A DNA stretch of 49,575 nucleotides from Candidatus Omnitrophota bacterium (GTDB taxonomy: Bacteria; Hinthialibacterota; Hinthialibacteria; Hinthialibacterales; Hinthialibacteraceae): assembly GCA_003598175.1 (NCBI GenBank), contig QZKN01000178.1:1-49575 (forward strand), given 5' to 3'. Of the stretch, positions 1 through 9,231 are shown in pieces. Within the stretch, counting starts at the first letter, position 1; each line of letters opens with the position of its first letter. The position numbers and the translations under genes were made by a program. Below the pieces are notes generated by a model. It searched no databases, was not told the DNA's origin, and saw only the letters and a list, made by a program, of their open reading frames with translations.

Positions 1-121
1 TGTTTCTACGTCGATTTCGGCTTTTTCGTGGAACGGGAGCAGCCCATTGCGGCGGAACGCGCACGCGCGCAGCGTGGGTTCCGGGATTCGGTGCGCGGCG
101 GCAAGCAAGAGGATTGGCGCA

Positions 122-592
122 GGCGCGATGGTCTCACCCGTCCTGGCCCCTCACCACGCACGCGGCGCGGACGCGGCGGCTAGACAGCCTCGCGCAACCG
201 ATGCCTCTGCGCCTGCGTATACATCCATGAAGGCATATGCCACGCATGCATGTGAATTGTTGCGCATATGTTAAGCAAAATGAGGGGATCGCCGTGAAAT
301 CTGGAGACAAGGCCACGATCCACGGCCTCGAAATGGGGAATCGCTGTCCGACGCCGTGGCTCGCGTATTCAACCGCCTGCGCCAGGAAACCGGCGCATAT
401 GGCAAAGCCGTGATTGTCGTTACGCACGGCGACATCATCGCGGGCGTGGCCGGCTCCGCCGACGGCGATCCCGCATGGAAACGCTGGGACACGTTTCCCT
501 CGGAAACCGGCTCCATCCATGTCATCGATCTTAAAAAAAACGGTCCCGCAATTCTTCGCGCCTTCAATATCGTTCCATCGCTCGATGAATAA
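122..592 (+). pseudogene. Decayed histidine phosphatase (phosphoglycerate mutase-like), C-terminal half readable
   Basis: From 284 to 592 one frame reads as the C-terminal half of a histidine phosphatase: a GESLSDAVARV segment, then VIVVTHGDIIAG (second active-site histidine) and a WDTFPSETGSIHVI end. This frame is closed upstream by TAA at 272-274 and TGA at 281-283. Beyond those stops, weak family-like stretches appear in two frames (122-271), as if a frameshift also occurred. The N-terminal RHG phosphate-binding motif is not found. An unrelated-looking open frame enters from the left edge and stops at 181-183; I do not recognise it. The family removes phosphate through a phosphohistidine intermediate; this copy cannot. 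The alternative is a short active gene starting at the ATG at 356, which is unlikely without the first histidine. Confidence 0.6.
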
Positions 593-623
593 AATTTTTT
601 TTTGATCAAGGAGGAAATAAATC

Positions 624-1580
624 ATGCCGGATATTTCATTACTTACCACCATCAAAGGTTCGTTACTCGAAAATTTCTTTCCGCAAGGATGGGATTTACA
701 AAAAATCGACGCCTGTTGCCAACATCCGCCGGAAACGGTCACGCAAAGGCAATCGTTCTGGCACAACGATTTCGCGCCGGTTCTCTGTGACTCGCTGGAC
801 GAGTTCGATGCGAAAATGGGTCACGAAATCGCCAACACGATCCGCGCGTATCGCAATTCCAACCGTTCCTTGGCGCTCATTCTGCCTGTCGGACCAATGG
901 GGATGTACAAGTGGGCCGTTTATTTTCTCACCGAATGGCAGGTGAAGTGCGATCACGTTCACGGATTCAATATGGACGAATGGTCCGACGAGGAAGGCAA
1001 CACCACGCCGCCCGAAGCCGCCGGTTCCTTTCAGGGCGCGATGGAAGAAGCCTTTTACGGACCATTGGGCCAGCTCACCATCCCTCCCGAACAACGCCAT
1101 TTCGCGACCAAATCCAGTTTGCCCGAGTATCCCAGGCAAATCGCAGAATTGTTGCAGCAGGGCGGCGGCCTGGTGGTCGTCTTCGGCATCGGCCGCGTCT
1201 GCCACATCGCCTTCTGGGAACCGCACTTCGCGGCGGAATTCACCGAAGAGGAATGGAAGAAACAAGCGTATCGCATCGGCGCGAAACTCCATCCTCTCAC
1301 CATCGAGCAAAACGCCATCACCAGTTTCAAAAGCCGCACCACGCTGGTTTCGTGCTGCGCCAACACCATCGGTCCAGGCTTATTCCTGAAAGCCGACCGC
1401 ATCATCGGCGGCTGCGACGGCGCGCTTGGCCGCGGCATGCAATGGCAGGGGATGAGTTTTTGGATCACATTGCGCCACGGACCCAGCATTTGGCTGCCGT
1501 CCACCTTCATGCCCACGTTACCTGGCCGCCTCTTTTTCCTCAAGGAACTGGCTGGCCCACTGGTCGCTGAATGCAATTGA
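624..1580 (+). CDS. NagB-like (glucosamine-6-phosphate isomerase/deaminase family) protein
   Basis: A 318-residue cytoplasmic protein. The GFNMDEW motif (residues 114-120) and GIGRVCHIAFWEP (188-200) match the two active-site loops of glucosamine-6-phosphate deaminases. In the classical enzyme the second loop reads GIGPDGHIAFNEP; here the Asp position is Val192, while His194 and Glu199 are kept. Asp118 matches the catalytic base. The protein is about 50 residues longer than E. coli NagB. The start is well set: AAGGAGG at 608-614 lies 9 bases before the ATG. A PfkB-type kinase follows after a repeat-bearing gap, which suggests sugar-phosphate metabolism. The family is clear, but the lost Asp means deaminase activity should not be assumed. 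Confidence 0.8.
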   Translation: MPDISLLTTIKGSLLENFFPQGWDLQKIDACCQHPPETVTQRQSFWHNDFAPVLCDSLDEFDAKMGHEIANTIRAYRNSNRSLALILPVGPMGMYKWAVYFLTEWQVKCDHVHGFNMDEWSDEEGNTTPPEAAGSFQGAMEEAFYGPLGQLTIPPEQRHFATKSSLPEYPRQIAELLQQGGGLVVVFGIGRVCHIAFWEPHFAAEFTEEEWKKQAYRIGAKLHPLTIEQNAITSFKSRTTLVSCCANTIGPGLFLKADRIIGGCDGALGRGMQWQGMSFWITLRHGPSIWLPSTFMPTLPGRLFFLKELAGPLVAECN

Positions 1581-1609
1581 TATTTTCAGATTCACTCCAT
1601 TCTCCAAAT

Positions 1610-1647
1610 TGATAAAATGCGGGTAGAGCAAGCGTCCCCGCTTACGC
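1610..1647 (+). repeat. Palindromic repeat family B, copy 1
   Basis: A 38-base unit beginning TGATAAAATGCGGGTAGAGC and ending in a small hairpin GCAAGCG-TCCC-CGCTTAC (one mismatch). A near-identical unit starts 73 bases downstream at 1683 and a diverged one lies at 42546. It is intergenic, between the NagB-like and PfkB genes. Confidence 0.85.
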
Positions 1648-1682
1648 CCTTTCCGGTAATACTCTTCCAACTCCGGAATATC

Positions 1683-1720
1683 TGATAAAATGCGGGTAGA
1701 GCAAGCGTCCCCGCTTGCGC
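1683..1720 (+). repeat. Palindromic repeat family B, copy 2
   Basis: Differs from copy 1 (1610-1647) at one base, which restores a perfect hairpin, GCAAGCG-TCCC-CGCTTGC. It overlaps a TTG at 1715 that is in frame with the kinase. I therefore put the kinase start at the ATG at 1748, outside the repeat. Confidence 0.85.
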
Positions 1721-1747
1721 AGTTTACCTAAAAACACAGTAAACAAA

Positions 1748-2695
1748 ATGAATAAAGAAATCATCTCCCCCACCGCCGTCGGAACCGGCCTGATCTGTCT
1801 CGACGCCATCGAAATTCCAGCCGATTCGCACTACAAACTCTTTACCGGCGGCACGTGCATCAATGTTCTGGTCATTCTCCAGTCCTACGGATGGAATATC
1901 GTTCCCATCGGCCGTATCGGCGACGATCCCGCCGCCGAATCCATCTTTCGCGATCTTGAATTTCTCGGCGTCGATACCCGATTTATTCGTCGAGATCGCA
2001 ATGATTTCACGCCGATCTATATTGAAACATTTTCAACCGAAGGGCATCGGTTTCTGCATCGCTGCCCGCGCTGTCAAACAAAATTTGCGGATTTCCAACC
2101 CGTCGCAATGGCAGATATTTTGTTCATCCTGCCCGAATTGCCGGATAAAATTGACGTTTGCTTTATCGATCGAGTCTCTCAAGCCTCTCTCACATTGGCT
2201 GAATATTGCAAAGAACACGGCGCATTGATTTATTTTGAACCGAATCGACCGGAGGATATTTCTCTCTTTGAACAATGTCTGCAAATCACAAATGTAGTAA
2301 AATATTCCGCCGAAAAAATGGCGTCGGCAAAGGAAATGACCGATCGTTTGCACATTCCGCTGGAAATCGAAACGCATGGAAAAAAAGGACTCTATTACCG
2401 CACCGACGACGGCAGGAGAAAAAGCGAATGGCGGCATATGCCCGCGATCCCCTGCCACGCTTTCGTCGACGCCGCCGGCTCCGGCGACTGGCTGAGCTCA
2501 CATCTCATCCATCAATTAATGGGAGATACCAACAATCAACGGAACACCGTTTGTTTCGATGCCATTGAGTTCATCCTGCGCACGGCGCAAAAAATCGCCT
2601 CTTCCAACTGCGGACAGGAAGGAGCTCGCGGATCCATGTATCATACTGCCGACATTCAAATCGGCGCCGGCTTTTGTCCGTATTGTGGGTATTGA
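1748..2695 (+). CDS. PfkB-family carbohydrate kinase
   Basis: A 315-residue cytoplasmic kinase of the ribokinase fold. The N-terminal sugar-binding glycines are in FTGGTCINV (32-40), followed by GWNIVPIGRIGDD. The phosphoryl-transfer motif is DAAGSGD (241-247), Asp247 being the catalytic base. It transfers phosphate from ATP to a sugar; the substrate cannot be read from the sequence. Unusual for the family are two CxxC pairs, CPRC at 106-109 and CPYC at 310-313 just before the C-terminus, which could bind a metal together (inference). The ATG at 1748 is preferred over an in-frame TTG inside a repeat, although no strong ribosome binding site precedes it. It lies downstream of the NagB-like gene on the same strand. 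Confidence 0.85.
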   Translation: MNKEIISPTAVGTGLICLDAIEIPADSHYKLFTGGTCINVLVILQSYGWNIVPIGRIGDDPAAESIFRDLEFLGVDTRFIRRDRNDFTPIYIETFSTEGHRFLHRCPRCQTKFADFQPVAMADILFILPELPDKIDVCFIDRVSQASLTLAEYCKEHGALIYFEPNRPEDISLFEQCLQITNVVKYSAEKMASAKEMTDRLHIPLEIETHGKKGLYYRTDDGRRKSEWRHMPAIPCHAFVDAAGSGDWLSSHLIHQLMGDTNNQRNTVCFDAIEFILRTAQKIASSNCGQEGARGSMYHTADIQIGAGFCPYCGY

Positions 2696-2712
2696 ACATT
2701 TCAACGTCGGTT

Positions 2713-3585
2713 TTACGAATCAAAATCAATCTGCCGCAAAAATAAAAACAGCCCATGCAGATGTTTCATATGCTCCGCAGCCGTATCCCCTTTAAAACCA
2801 TAAATTTTGAATCGCCCCGATTCAAAACGTGAGTTATGGGTCATATCCATCTCATTCGTTCCGCTCCACGGCGTTCGCATCCCCTTCATGGCGTCGATCA
2901 AATAATCGGCGCACTCAGTCGTGCTCGCATACGAACCGGGAACGATCTCCGAATGGGTCATGATGAAGGTCTTTTTTCCGGCGGAGGCGTCTTGCGCATA
3001 ACGTAAAAAGCCCGCAATTTGTTCAGGATTGACCCGACGCTCTTCCGTATACGACGTATGCGGACAATCCAGCAAAATCAGCGAATCGATCAGATTATAA
3101 ATATCGTCAAAACGCATGAATTCCCGCGCCCCGCCATATCCGCCGCTGTATGCGGTAACGCAGATATGCTCCCAACGAAGAGCCGGATCGGAAAACCGAT
3201 CTTGCAGCAAAACCAGCGCCTGTTCCAGCAACTCATGGAAATGCCGCGGATCGGAAAAATAGGCCTGATAAGGGCTGGAAAACGAACCGATATGAACGGC
3301 AATCATCACGGCATTGATTCCGGATCGAATCAACGAGTTTCCGGCGGCTTCCGGCGCGCAATGCAGGTGAAAAACAAGATCGATCTCTCCCCTTTGCGGC
3401 TGAAAATAAGTTGGGATGATCAATTCACCGGTAACCAGCGCAATTCGCTCGCCGGCCATTTCACCCCATGCCGGATGTACCGCCATGCAAAAAATGGCGA
3501 TTATAATAATTGAGTACGGCACAAGAACCACGATGGAACTGATTTGTGATCGCGCAAGTTTGGGTATTTCGCTCAAGCGATTCAT
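2713..3585 (-). CDS. Exported or membrane-anchored alpha/beta-hydrolase-like protein
   Basis: A 290-residue protein with an N-terminal hydrophobic stretch (residues about 15-40, ending HPAWG) that could be a signal peptide or anchor. The body has a predicted beta-strand followed by AYSGGYGG (near 144-151), which resembles the nucleophile elbow of alpha/beta hydrolases, a later LLDCPH (possible acid) and HMKHLHG near the C-terminus (possible catalytic His). It converges on the PfkB gene with an 18-base gap. No specific family is recognised, so the hydrolase call rests on motif order only. A weak AAGGGG lies about 10 bases before the ATG. Confidence 0.55.
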   Translation of the reverse strand: MNRLSEIPKLARSQISSIVVLVPYSIIIIAIFCMAVHPAWGEMAGERIALVTGELIIPTYFQPQRGEIDLVFHLHCAPEAAGNSLIRSGINAVMIAVHIGSFSSPYQAYFSDPRHFHELLEQALVLLQDRFSDPALRWEHICVTAYSGGYGGAREFMRFDDIYNLIDSLILLDCPHTSYTEERRVNPEQIAGFLRYAQDASAGKKTFIMTHSEIVPGSYASTTECADYLIDAMKGMRTPWSGTNEMDMTHNSRFESGRFKIYGFKGDTAAEHMKHLHGLFLFLRQIDFDS

Positions 3586-3871
3586 GATGAATGCCCCTTA
3601 TGCAAAGAAATCCTTTCCTACCATATGAATATGATCATTAAAAAATTTTGAAACACAACCTCGTAGAGAGGATATATAGGAAACGTGCGGAATTCATCGT
3701 TCCCACTGATTTGCGTGCAAACATAAACTACAAATGATCGCATGAATCGTACATCCGGCTCCACCTCTCCGTAATCATTTCATACTGAACAACTTACGCA
3801 AATTCCAACAATGCGTTTTGCACGAACATCCAATTCAAAAAGTGGTCACAACCACAAAAAGGAGCAAGCTG

Positions 3872-4393
3872 ATGCAGAAGATATGGAAAACGGGTTTGGG
3901 AATTTTCGCTTTATTCCTCCTTGCATTTCTTCCCGGCCATGAAACGTCCCCTCAGGCGCAAGACGACGGACCGATCCTGTTTCCGGAACCGGTATGGCTC
4001 AAATTCGAGCGTAGCGGCGGCTTCACCGGTTATACCCAGACGCAGGATATTTCAGCCAGCGGGATGGTGATGTACAACGAAATCCCCAAATTCAGCGACA
4101 AGGAGCGCGTTTACATTCTCAATCCGGAAGGGATCGTTCTTTTGGACAAGCAGCTCGATACCGCGAATTTTGCTGATTTGAATCCGCTTTACCGACCGGA
4201 AATTCTCGTCGCCAACGGGTACCGATACATCATCGAATTCCAGGAAAAAAAGGTGGAAATTTACCAAGAAGCTGACATCCCCTCCTCGCTCACTCTCTTA
4301 ATCAGGATGCTGGAGGAAGTGCTTGAAAAAGGGTATCTCGATCCACGATTCCTGGAATCATCCGTACAAAATTGGGAATCGTATGCGAAATAA
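3872..4393 (+). CDS. Small secreted protein of unknown function
   Basis: A 173-residue protein starting with a clear signal peptide (MQKIWKTG, a hydrophobic core to FLPGHE, and a likely cleavage site near SPQAQ). The mature part contains KFERSGGFTGYTQT, which faintly recalls small inhibitors of M4 metalloproteases of the emfourin type; this is a weak resemblance and not a call. The start at 3872 is set by AAAGGAG at 3858-3864; an in-frame TTG at 3818 has no ribosome binding site and would bury the signal peptide. A strong hairpin terminator follows at 4422. Confidence 0.6.
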   Translation: MQKIWKTGLGIFALFLLAFLPGHETSPQAQDDGPILFPEPVWLKFERSGGFTGYTQTQDISASGMVMYNEIPKFSDKERVYILNPEGIVLLDKQLDTANFADLNPLYRPEILVANGYRYIIEFQEKKVEIYQEADIPSSLTLLIRMLEEVLEKGYLDPRFLESSVQNWESYAK

Positions 4394-4421
4394 CAATGCA
4401 AACCGACAAGATGGCAATCAG

Positions 4422-4450
4422 GGGGCAGACGCATCGTTCTGCCCCTTATT
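4422..4450. terminator. Hairpin terminator between convergent genes
   Basis: GGGGCAGA (4422-4429), an 8-base loop, TCTGCCCC (4438-4445), then TTATT. The 8-bp perfect stem lies between a plus-strand gene ending at 4393 and a minus-strand gene ending at 4491, so it could serve both. Confidence 0.7.
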
Positions 4451-4490
4451 AGCGTAATCATTCTGATCGAGTCCGGGAATACGTTTCCGA

Positions 4491-6263
4491 TCAATAGAGC
4501 GAATAATCCGTCACCGCTGTTTCGCCTTCCACTTCAAACACACGCAGGGCCACAATGCGCGAGCTTGTGGCGGCGCTGTTCTTGCTTTCCCAAACGATCG
4601 CGATGGTATTGCCACGCCAAGCGACTCGCGGCCGCCGGCTTTCCCCGATAAACGTGTCGATGGTTTCTTTTTCGCTGACGAAGAACGAACCGCCTTCCGG
4701 ATTGCCTTGCGCATCGAACAATCGTCCCTGCACCAGTCGAGACGCGCCGCCGGTCACATCATTGTCGGCCCACACCACGATCACACGGCCGGAAGGTGAT
4801 ATCGCACAATCGACGCGGTCGGCGTTGGCATATTCGAAGTCGTCGGTGGCAATGCGGCTGTAGCGAAGAGAGCCATCTGCATCGAGAACGGAAAGATACA
4901 CTTCCCGCCCGCCGTTTCCATCGCCATCGTTGGAATTGACAATCGCATAGGCGTCCACGCCATTGCCATGAAAACCGGCGCCGTCGCCGCGTCCGCCGCC
5001 GATGGTCGCTTCGTTTTCCGTCAAAAGGCCGATATCGATATCTTCGGAAACCGGTTCGCCGGCGTTGTTAAACAGGCGAACCGTCGCTCGTCCGCCGCGT
5101 GAGAAACGGACGCCGAAGCCATTCTGGGTGACGCCGACTCCGTGCCAGATTTCGGTTATTTCAGCCGCTTCACTCACCAAACCGACCGATCGAACTTCGT
5201 TCCCGGCCTGATTGACGATGCGATAAATGGCGTGATTGCCGGGCGCGCCGCCATAGACATTCTGCAAATCGAATTGCTGGCGGCTTTCGCCCACGATCAC
5301 GACATGTCCATTCGACAAATAATCCCAATCGCCAATGCGGATATCTCCCTCCGGCTCCGCATACGCATCGTCCACGCCGGAAAGCGTCGCAATCGGCCGT
5401 CCATCGTTGGTCAACAACTGCACCGCCGGAAAATCACCGCCGCCGCCCGCGTCGATATTGATATCCGCCAGTTCTTCGATTTCCAATCCGAGTGAAAACG
5501 CCGTTGCGCCCATACCGACGCCCTCGCCGAAGAGATTCGCCTTGATTTTCGGCCCCCACGCAGTATTACCTGGCACGGCGCTGCCGTCCGCGCGGAAATA
5601 GGAGAGAAATTTTGACGTCAACGTATCGTCGGACTGCGTCGAGGTAATCGTCGTGTCGGGTGTGATCATATTCCCATTCGCATCGAACAGCGTCCAAACC
5701 GCTTCCAGATCAGTCAAATCGTCGCCGTCATCTTCCCAACCGACAATGATGTTGCCATTGCTCGCAATGGCGACGCCCAAACTTTCCGTGCTGTCATTGT
5801 TGACCGTATCGGGAAGATTGATGAAAATCCTGTCGGTTTTCGGCATGAGTCCGTTGGCTTCGGGAAGGCCGGGAAACTCATTGCCGGCTTGCGCGGGAAC
5901 CGAATTGCTATCGCCGGGATTCGTAACCAACGCTGCATTGCCCGGCGCGGCACTACCTGCTTGCCAAATCCCACTCGGATCCTGCAATTCCACTCCATTC
6001 GACGCGCCGTCCCCATCCGAGTCAACCGCCGCCAGCGCCGATCCCCAAAACTGTTGCTGCCCGCCCGGCGTAACCAACGCCTGGACTGCCAATCCGAATG
6101 CATTGCGCGCGCCGCCGCCGCCCGGATTGATATGACAATTCGCACAATTGTTCACAGTTCCGTTTGGCAGGAATCCCACTCGAAAGTCCCATGCCTCACT
6201 CGTCGGCATCATCATCCCAAAAACCATGATCACGACACTGAAAATCATGCTGCATTTTCGCAT
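4491..6263 (-). CDS. Secreted beta-propeller-like protein with CxxCH motif and calcium-binding repeat
   Basis: A 590-residue exported protein. After a signal peptide (MRKCSMIFS through TSEAW) comes NNCANCHINPGG, a CxxCH at residues 40-44 that could attach one c-type heme or be a structural metal site. Then DSDGDGASNGVELQDP resembles a thrombospondin type 3/EF-hand-like calcium loop common in secreted proteins of environmental bacteria. The remaining 450 residues are Gly/Asp-rich, with repeated strand patterns such as GNIIVGWEDDGDD, NGHVVIVGES and GRVIVVWADND, consistent with a beta-propeller. The start at 6263 has GGAGG 9 bases upstream; earlier in-frame ATGs add a non-signal extension. The exact function is unknown. 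Confidence 0.7.
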   Translation of the reverse strand: MRKCSMIFSVVIMVFGMMMPTSEAWDFRVGFLPNGTVNNCANCHINPGGGGARNAFGLAVQALVTPGGQQQFWGSALAAVDSDGDGASNGVELQDPSGIWQAGSAAPGNAALVTNPGDSNSVPAQAGNEFPGLPEANGLMPKTDRIFINLPDTVNNDSTESLGVAIASNGNIIVGWEDDGDDLTDLEAVWTLFDANGNMITPDTTITSTQSDDTLTSKFLSYFRADGSAVPGNTAWGPKIKANLFGEGVGMGATAFSLGLEIEELADINIDAGGGGDFPAVQLLTNDGRPIATLSGVDDAYAEPEGDIRIGDWDYLSNGHVVIVGESRQQFDLQNVYGGAPGNHAIYRIVNQAGNEVRSVGLVSEAAEITEIWHGVGVTQNGFGVRFSRGGRATVRLFNNAGEPVSEDIDIGLLTENEATIGGGRGDGAGFHGNGVDAYAIVNSNDGDGNGGREVYLSVLDADGSLRYSRIATDDFEYANADRVDCAISPSGRVIVVWADNDVTGGASRLVQGRLFDAQGNPEGGSFFVSEKETIDTFIGESRRPRVAWRGNTIAIVWESKNSAATSSRIVALRVFEVEGETAVTDYSLY

Positions 6264-6464
6264 TGTACCTGACCTCCGTAAGAGAAATGTATCTGGGAAA
6301 ACCCAGTTTGAATTTATCGACGCCCTGAAAATTTTCACATTTCGGTTTATTATCACACTACATTTAAATTGTTGTCAAATATTTTTTGCTTTTTTCCTGT
6401 TTAAAAATCATGACTCCCGTTCCAAGACCAACGAATTAAATTCTAATAAAGAAAGAGAAATAAT

Positions 6465-8966
6465 ATGAAACGAGTCCATCTGATCTGTAATGCCCATATC
6501 GATCCCGTCTGGTTGTGGGAATGGCAGGAAGGCGCGGCGGCGACCCTTTCCACCTTCCGCACCGCGGCGGATTTGTGTGAAGAATATCCCACTTTCATCT
6601 TCAACCATAATGAAGCCATCCTTTATCAATGGATCGAAGAATATGAACCGCTTCTATTCACCCGCATACAAACGCTGGTCAAAGCCGGCAAATGGCACAT
6701 CATGGGCGGATGGTTTCTCCAACCGGACTGCAATATGCCCTCCGGCGAATCTTTTGTACGTCATATCCTACATGGAAAACGATATTTCAAACAACAATTT
6801 CGCGTGGAACCGACGACGGCAATCAATTTCGATCCGTTCGGCCATTCCCGCGGCCTGGTGCAGATTCTTGCCAAATCCGGCTACGATTCGTATCTTTTCT
6901 GCCGCCCCAATCCACAGGAATATCCGCTTCCCGCCGATGATTTTTTATGGATCGGCTGCGACGGTTCTCAAATTTTTGCACATCGCGCCTACGCCCATTA
7001 CAACTCCGAGCTCGGCCAGGCAAGAAAAAAAGTGGAACAATGCATCGCCGAACGGCCGGACCCAAAATTAACCATGATTTTGTGGGGCATCGGCAATCAT
7101 GGCGGCGGCCCCTCCCGCGTCGATGTAAACGATTTGCAAAACCTGATCGAAAGCAGCGAACAGTATGAAATCATTCACTCCACACCCGAACAGTACTTTA
7201 AAGAATTAAAGGAGAGAAATCCAAATCCACCGCGGCATGAAAACGATATCAATCCCTTTTCGCCCGGTTGTTACACTTCGCAAATCCGGATCAAACAAAA
7301 ACACCGCCGATTGGAAAATGAACTGTACGCAACGGAAAAAATGATGTCTTCCGCCGCCCTGCAAGGTTTGCTGCTTTATCCCGCCGAGGAATTTCAGGCC
7401 GCTCTGCGTGATTTGCTGTTTTCCGAATTCCACGACATCCTTCCCGGCTCCGCCATTCAGCCGGTCGAGGAAAACGCCCTGCAATTGCTGGATCACGGCC
7501 TGGAAATCGTCTCCCGCCTCCGGACGCGAGCCTTTTTCGCGCTTGCCGGAGGCCAGCCAAAAGCCGCTGACGGCGAATTCCCAATTTTGATTTACAATCC
7601 CCATCCCTTTCCCGTCAACGGCATCTTCGAATGCGAGTTTCACATGATTGAACCGAATCGTGGACCAACATTTCACCAGCCCGTCCTGCTGCACAACGGA
7701 AACCGTCTCCCCTGCCAGCCGGAAAAGGAACACTGCAACCTCGATCTCGAATGGCGCAAACGAATTGCATTCACGGCGCAACTCGCGCCGAGCGCCATGA
7801 ACCGCTTTGATTGCAGATTGGAATTAATCCCACAAAAATTACAAATTCAAATGCAACCGCAAAACGATCACTATGTTTTTCATAATGATCAAATGCACGT
7901 CGAAATCAACCGCAGCACGGGTTTGATTGATTCTTATAAAATAAACGAAGTTGAGTATGTCAAACCGAATGCCTTTCAACCGATCGTGATGCGGGACAAC
8001 GACGATTCGTGGGGGATGTTCGTTAAAAGTTTTCCTCATCCGGTTGGTGAATTTCGCCTCCTGTCGGCGGAAGAATGTGCTGAGTTTCTTGGCAGTAATC
8101 AAAAGCGGGTCGAAGCGGTCCGCGTGATCGAAGACGGCGAAGTGCGCACGGTAATCGAGGCGTTGTTTACCTGGCATCATTCCATCATTTGTCAACGATA
8201 CAAAATCCCCAAACACGGAAGCGAAATCGAGGTGGAAATCCACGCGCATTGGCATGAAAAAAGCCGCATGTTGAAACTCTCCATTCCCATCGCCTTTGAA
8301 AAAGTCGATTTTCTCGGTCAAACCGCTTTCGGCATGCATCACCTGCCCTGCGACAGTGACGAAGCCGTCGCCCAAAAGTGGCTCGCCGTCTGTTCCAAAA
8401 CACACAACGCGGCTCTGACGTGCGTCAACGACGGAACTTACGGCGCGGATTATCGCGACGGCTGCCTACGCTTAAGCCTGCTGCGTTCCCCCGGTTATTC
8501 CGCCGCCAACATCAATCCGCAGGAATCCATATTACCCACGGATCGCTATTCTCCCCGCATCGATCAAGGCGAACGGCATTTTCATTTTTGGATCAACGCG
8601 GGTGAAAAGCGGGATCGCATGAATACCATTGATCGGGAAGCATTGATTCACAATGAAAAACCAACCGTACTCTCCTTCTCTCCATCCGGCGATGGTTCAA
8701 AACCGAAACCGCTGATCATGTTGAAATCCGGGGACGGAGAGGAAACGCCGGTTCAACTTTCCACATTTAAAAAAGCGGAGAGCGATGATCACTATATCAT
8801 TCGTCTGTTCAATCCAACCGAGCAGGAACAGCGCCTCTACTTGCAACTTCCTCCGCTGGCTCTCGAAATGACAATCCCATTGAGCGCCTACGAAATAAAA
8901 TCGTTAAAACTCAATGTTGAAACAAACAAACTGATCGAAGTGAATCTACTGGAAGACCCCATGTAG
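6465..8966 (+). CDS. GH38 alpha-mannosidase
   Basis: An 833-residue glycoside hydrolase of family 38, which removes terminal alpha-linked mannose with a zinc-dependent retaining mechanism. The zinc-binding HID (11-13) sits in NAHIDPVWLWEWQEG. The nucleophile is Asp123 in INFDPFGHS. A second metal-site region, WGIGNHGGGPSR, follows, then the middle helical bundle (FSEFHDILPGSAI) and C-terminal beta-sandwich domains. No signal peptide is visible, so it is probably cytoplasmic and acts on imported oligosaccharides. The length is normal for bacterial GH38 enzymes. AAAGAGA lies shortly before the ATG. The HicA-type gene begins 16 bases after the stop and is not obviously related. Confidence 0.93.
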   Translation: MKRVHLICNAHIDPVWLWEWQEGAAATLSTFRTAADLCEEYPTFIFNHNEAILYQWIEEYEPLLFTRIQTLVKAGKWHIMGGWFLQPDCNMPSGESFVRHILHGKRYFKQQFRVEPTTAINFDPFGHSRGLVQILAKSGYDSYLFCRPNPQEYPLPADDFLWIGCDGSQIFAHRAYAHYNSELGQARKKVEQCIAERPDPKLTMILWGIGNHGGGPSRVDVNDLQNLIESSEQYEIIHSTPEQYFKELKERNPNPPRHENDINPFSPGCYTSQIRIKQKHRRLENELYATEKMMSSAALQGLLLYPAEEFQAALRDLLFSEFHDILPGSAIQPVEENALQLLDHGLEIVSRLRTRAFFALAGGQPKAADGEFPILIYNPHPFPVNGIFECEFHMIEPNRGPTFHQPVLLHNGNRLPCQPEKEHCNLDLEWRKRIAFTAQLAPSAMNRFDCRLELIPQKLQIQMQPQNDHYVFHNDQMHVEINRSTGLIDSYKINEVEYVKPNAFQPIVMRDNDDSWGMFVKSFPHPVGEFRLLSAEECAEFLGSNQKRVEAVRVIEDGEVRTVIEALFTWHHSIICQRYKIPKHGSEIEVEIHAHWHEKSRMLKLSIPIAFEKVDFLGQTAFGMHHLPCDSDEAVAQKWLAVCSKTHNAALTCVNDGTYGADYRDGCLRLSLLRSPGYSAANINPQESILPTDRYSPRIDQGERHFHFWINAGEKRDRMNTIDREALIHNEKPTVLSFSPSGDGSKPKPLIMLKSGDGEETPVQLSTFKKAESDDHYIIRLFNPTEQEQRLYLQLPPLALEMTIPLSAYEIKSLKLNVETNKLIEVNLLEDPM

Positions 8967-8982
8967 CAGAGCTGAAAAACCG

Positions 8983-9228
8983 ATGAAACGTCATCAACGA
9001 ACCTTTGACCGTATCTGTGAAATTCCAACACGTTCCGATATAAAATGGAGTGAAATACTTTCGTTGATCAAGCATTTGGGTGGTACAATTGAATCAAGAG
9101 AAGGATCCCGAGTCTGTATCAAGTTCAAGGGTCATAAAATCAATATTCATACTCCTCATCCGAGTAAAGAAGTAAAAAGATGGGTTGTGGAGAAAATCAG
9201 AACTTTTCTTAAGATAGCAGGAGACTGA
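8983..9228 (+). CDS. hicA: HicA-type toxin (mRNA interferase family)
   Basis: An 81-residue protein with the HicA double-stranded-RNA-binding-like fold: an N-terminal helix (SEILSLIKHLGG), a strand with GSRVCIKFKGHKINIHTPHP, where the first His of the HTPHP segment is the likely catalytic residue, and a final helix (VKRWVVEKIRTFLK). HicA toxins cleave mRNA and are neutralised by HicB. It ends 3 bases before the HicB-like gene, the normal toxin-first order, so the two are surely co-transcribed. At 81 residues it is slightly longer than the usual 60-70. Confidence 0.85.
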   Translation: MKRHQRTFDRICEIPTRSDIKWSEILSLIKHLGGTIESREGSRVCIKFKGHKINIHTPHPSKEVKRWVVEKIRTFLKIAGD

Positions 9229-9231
9229 GCC

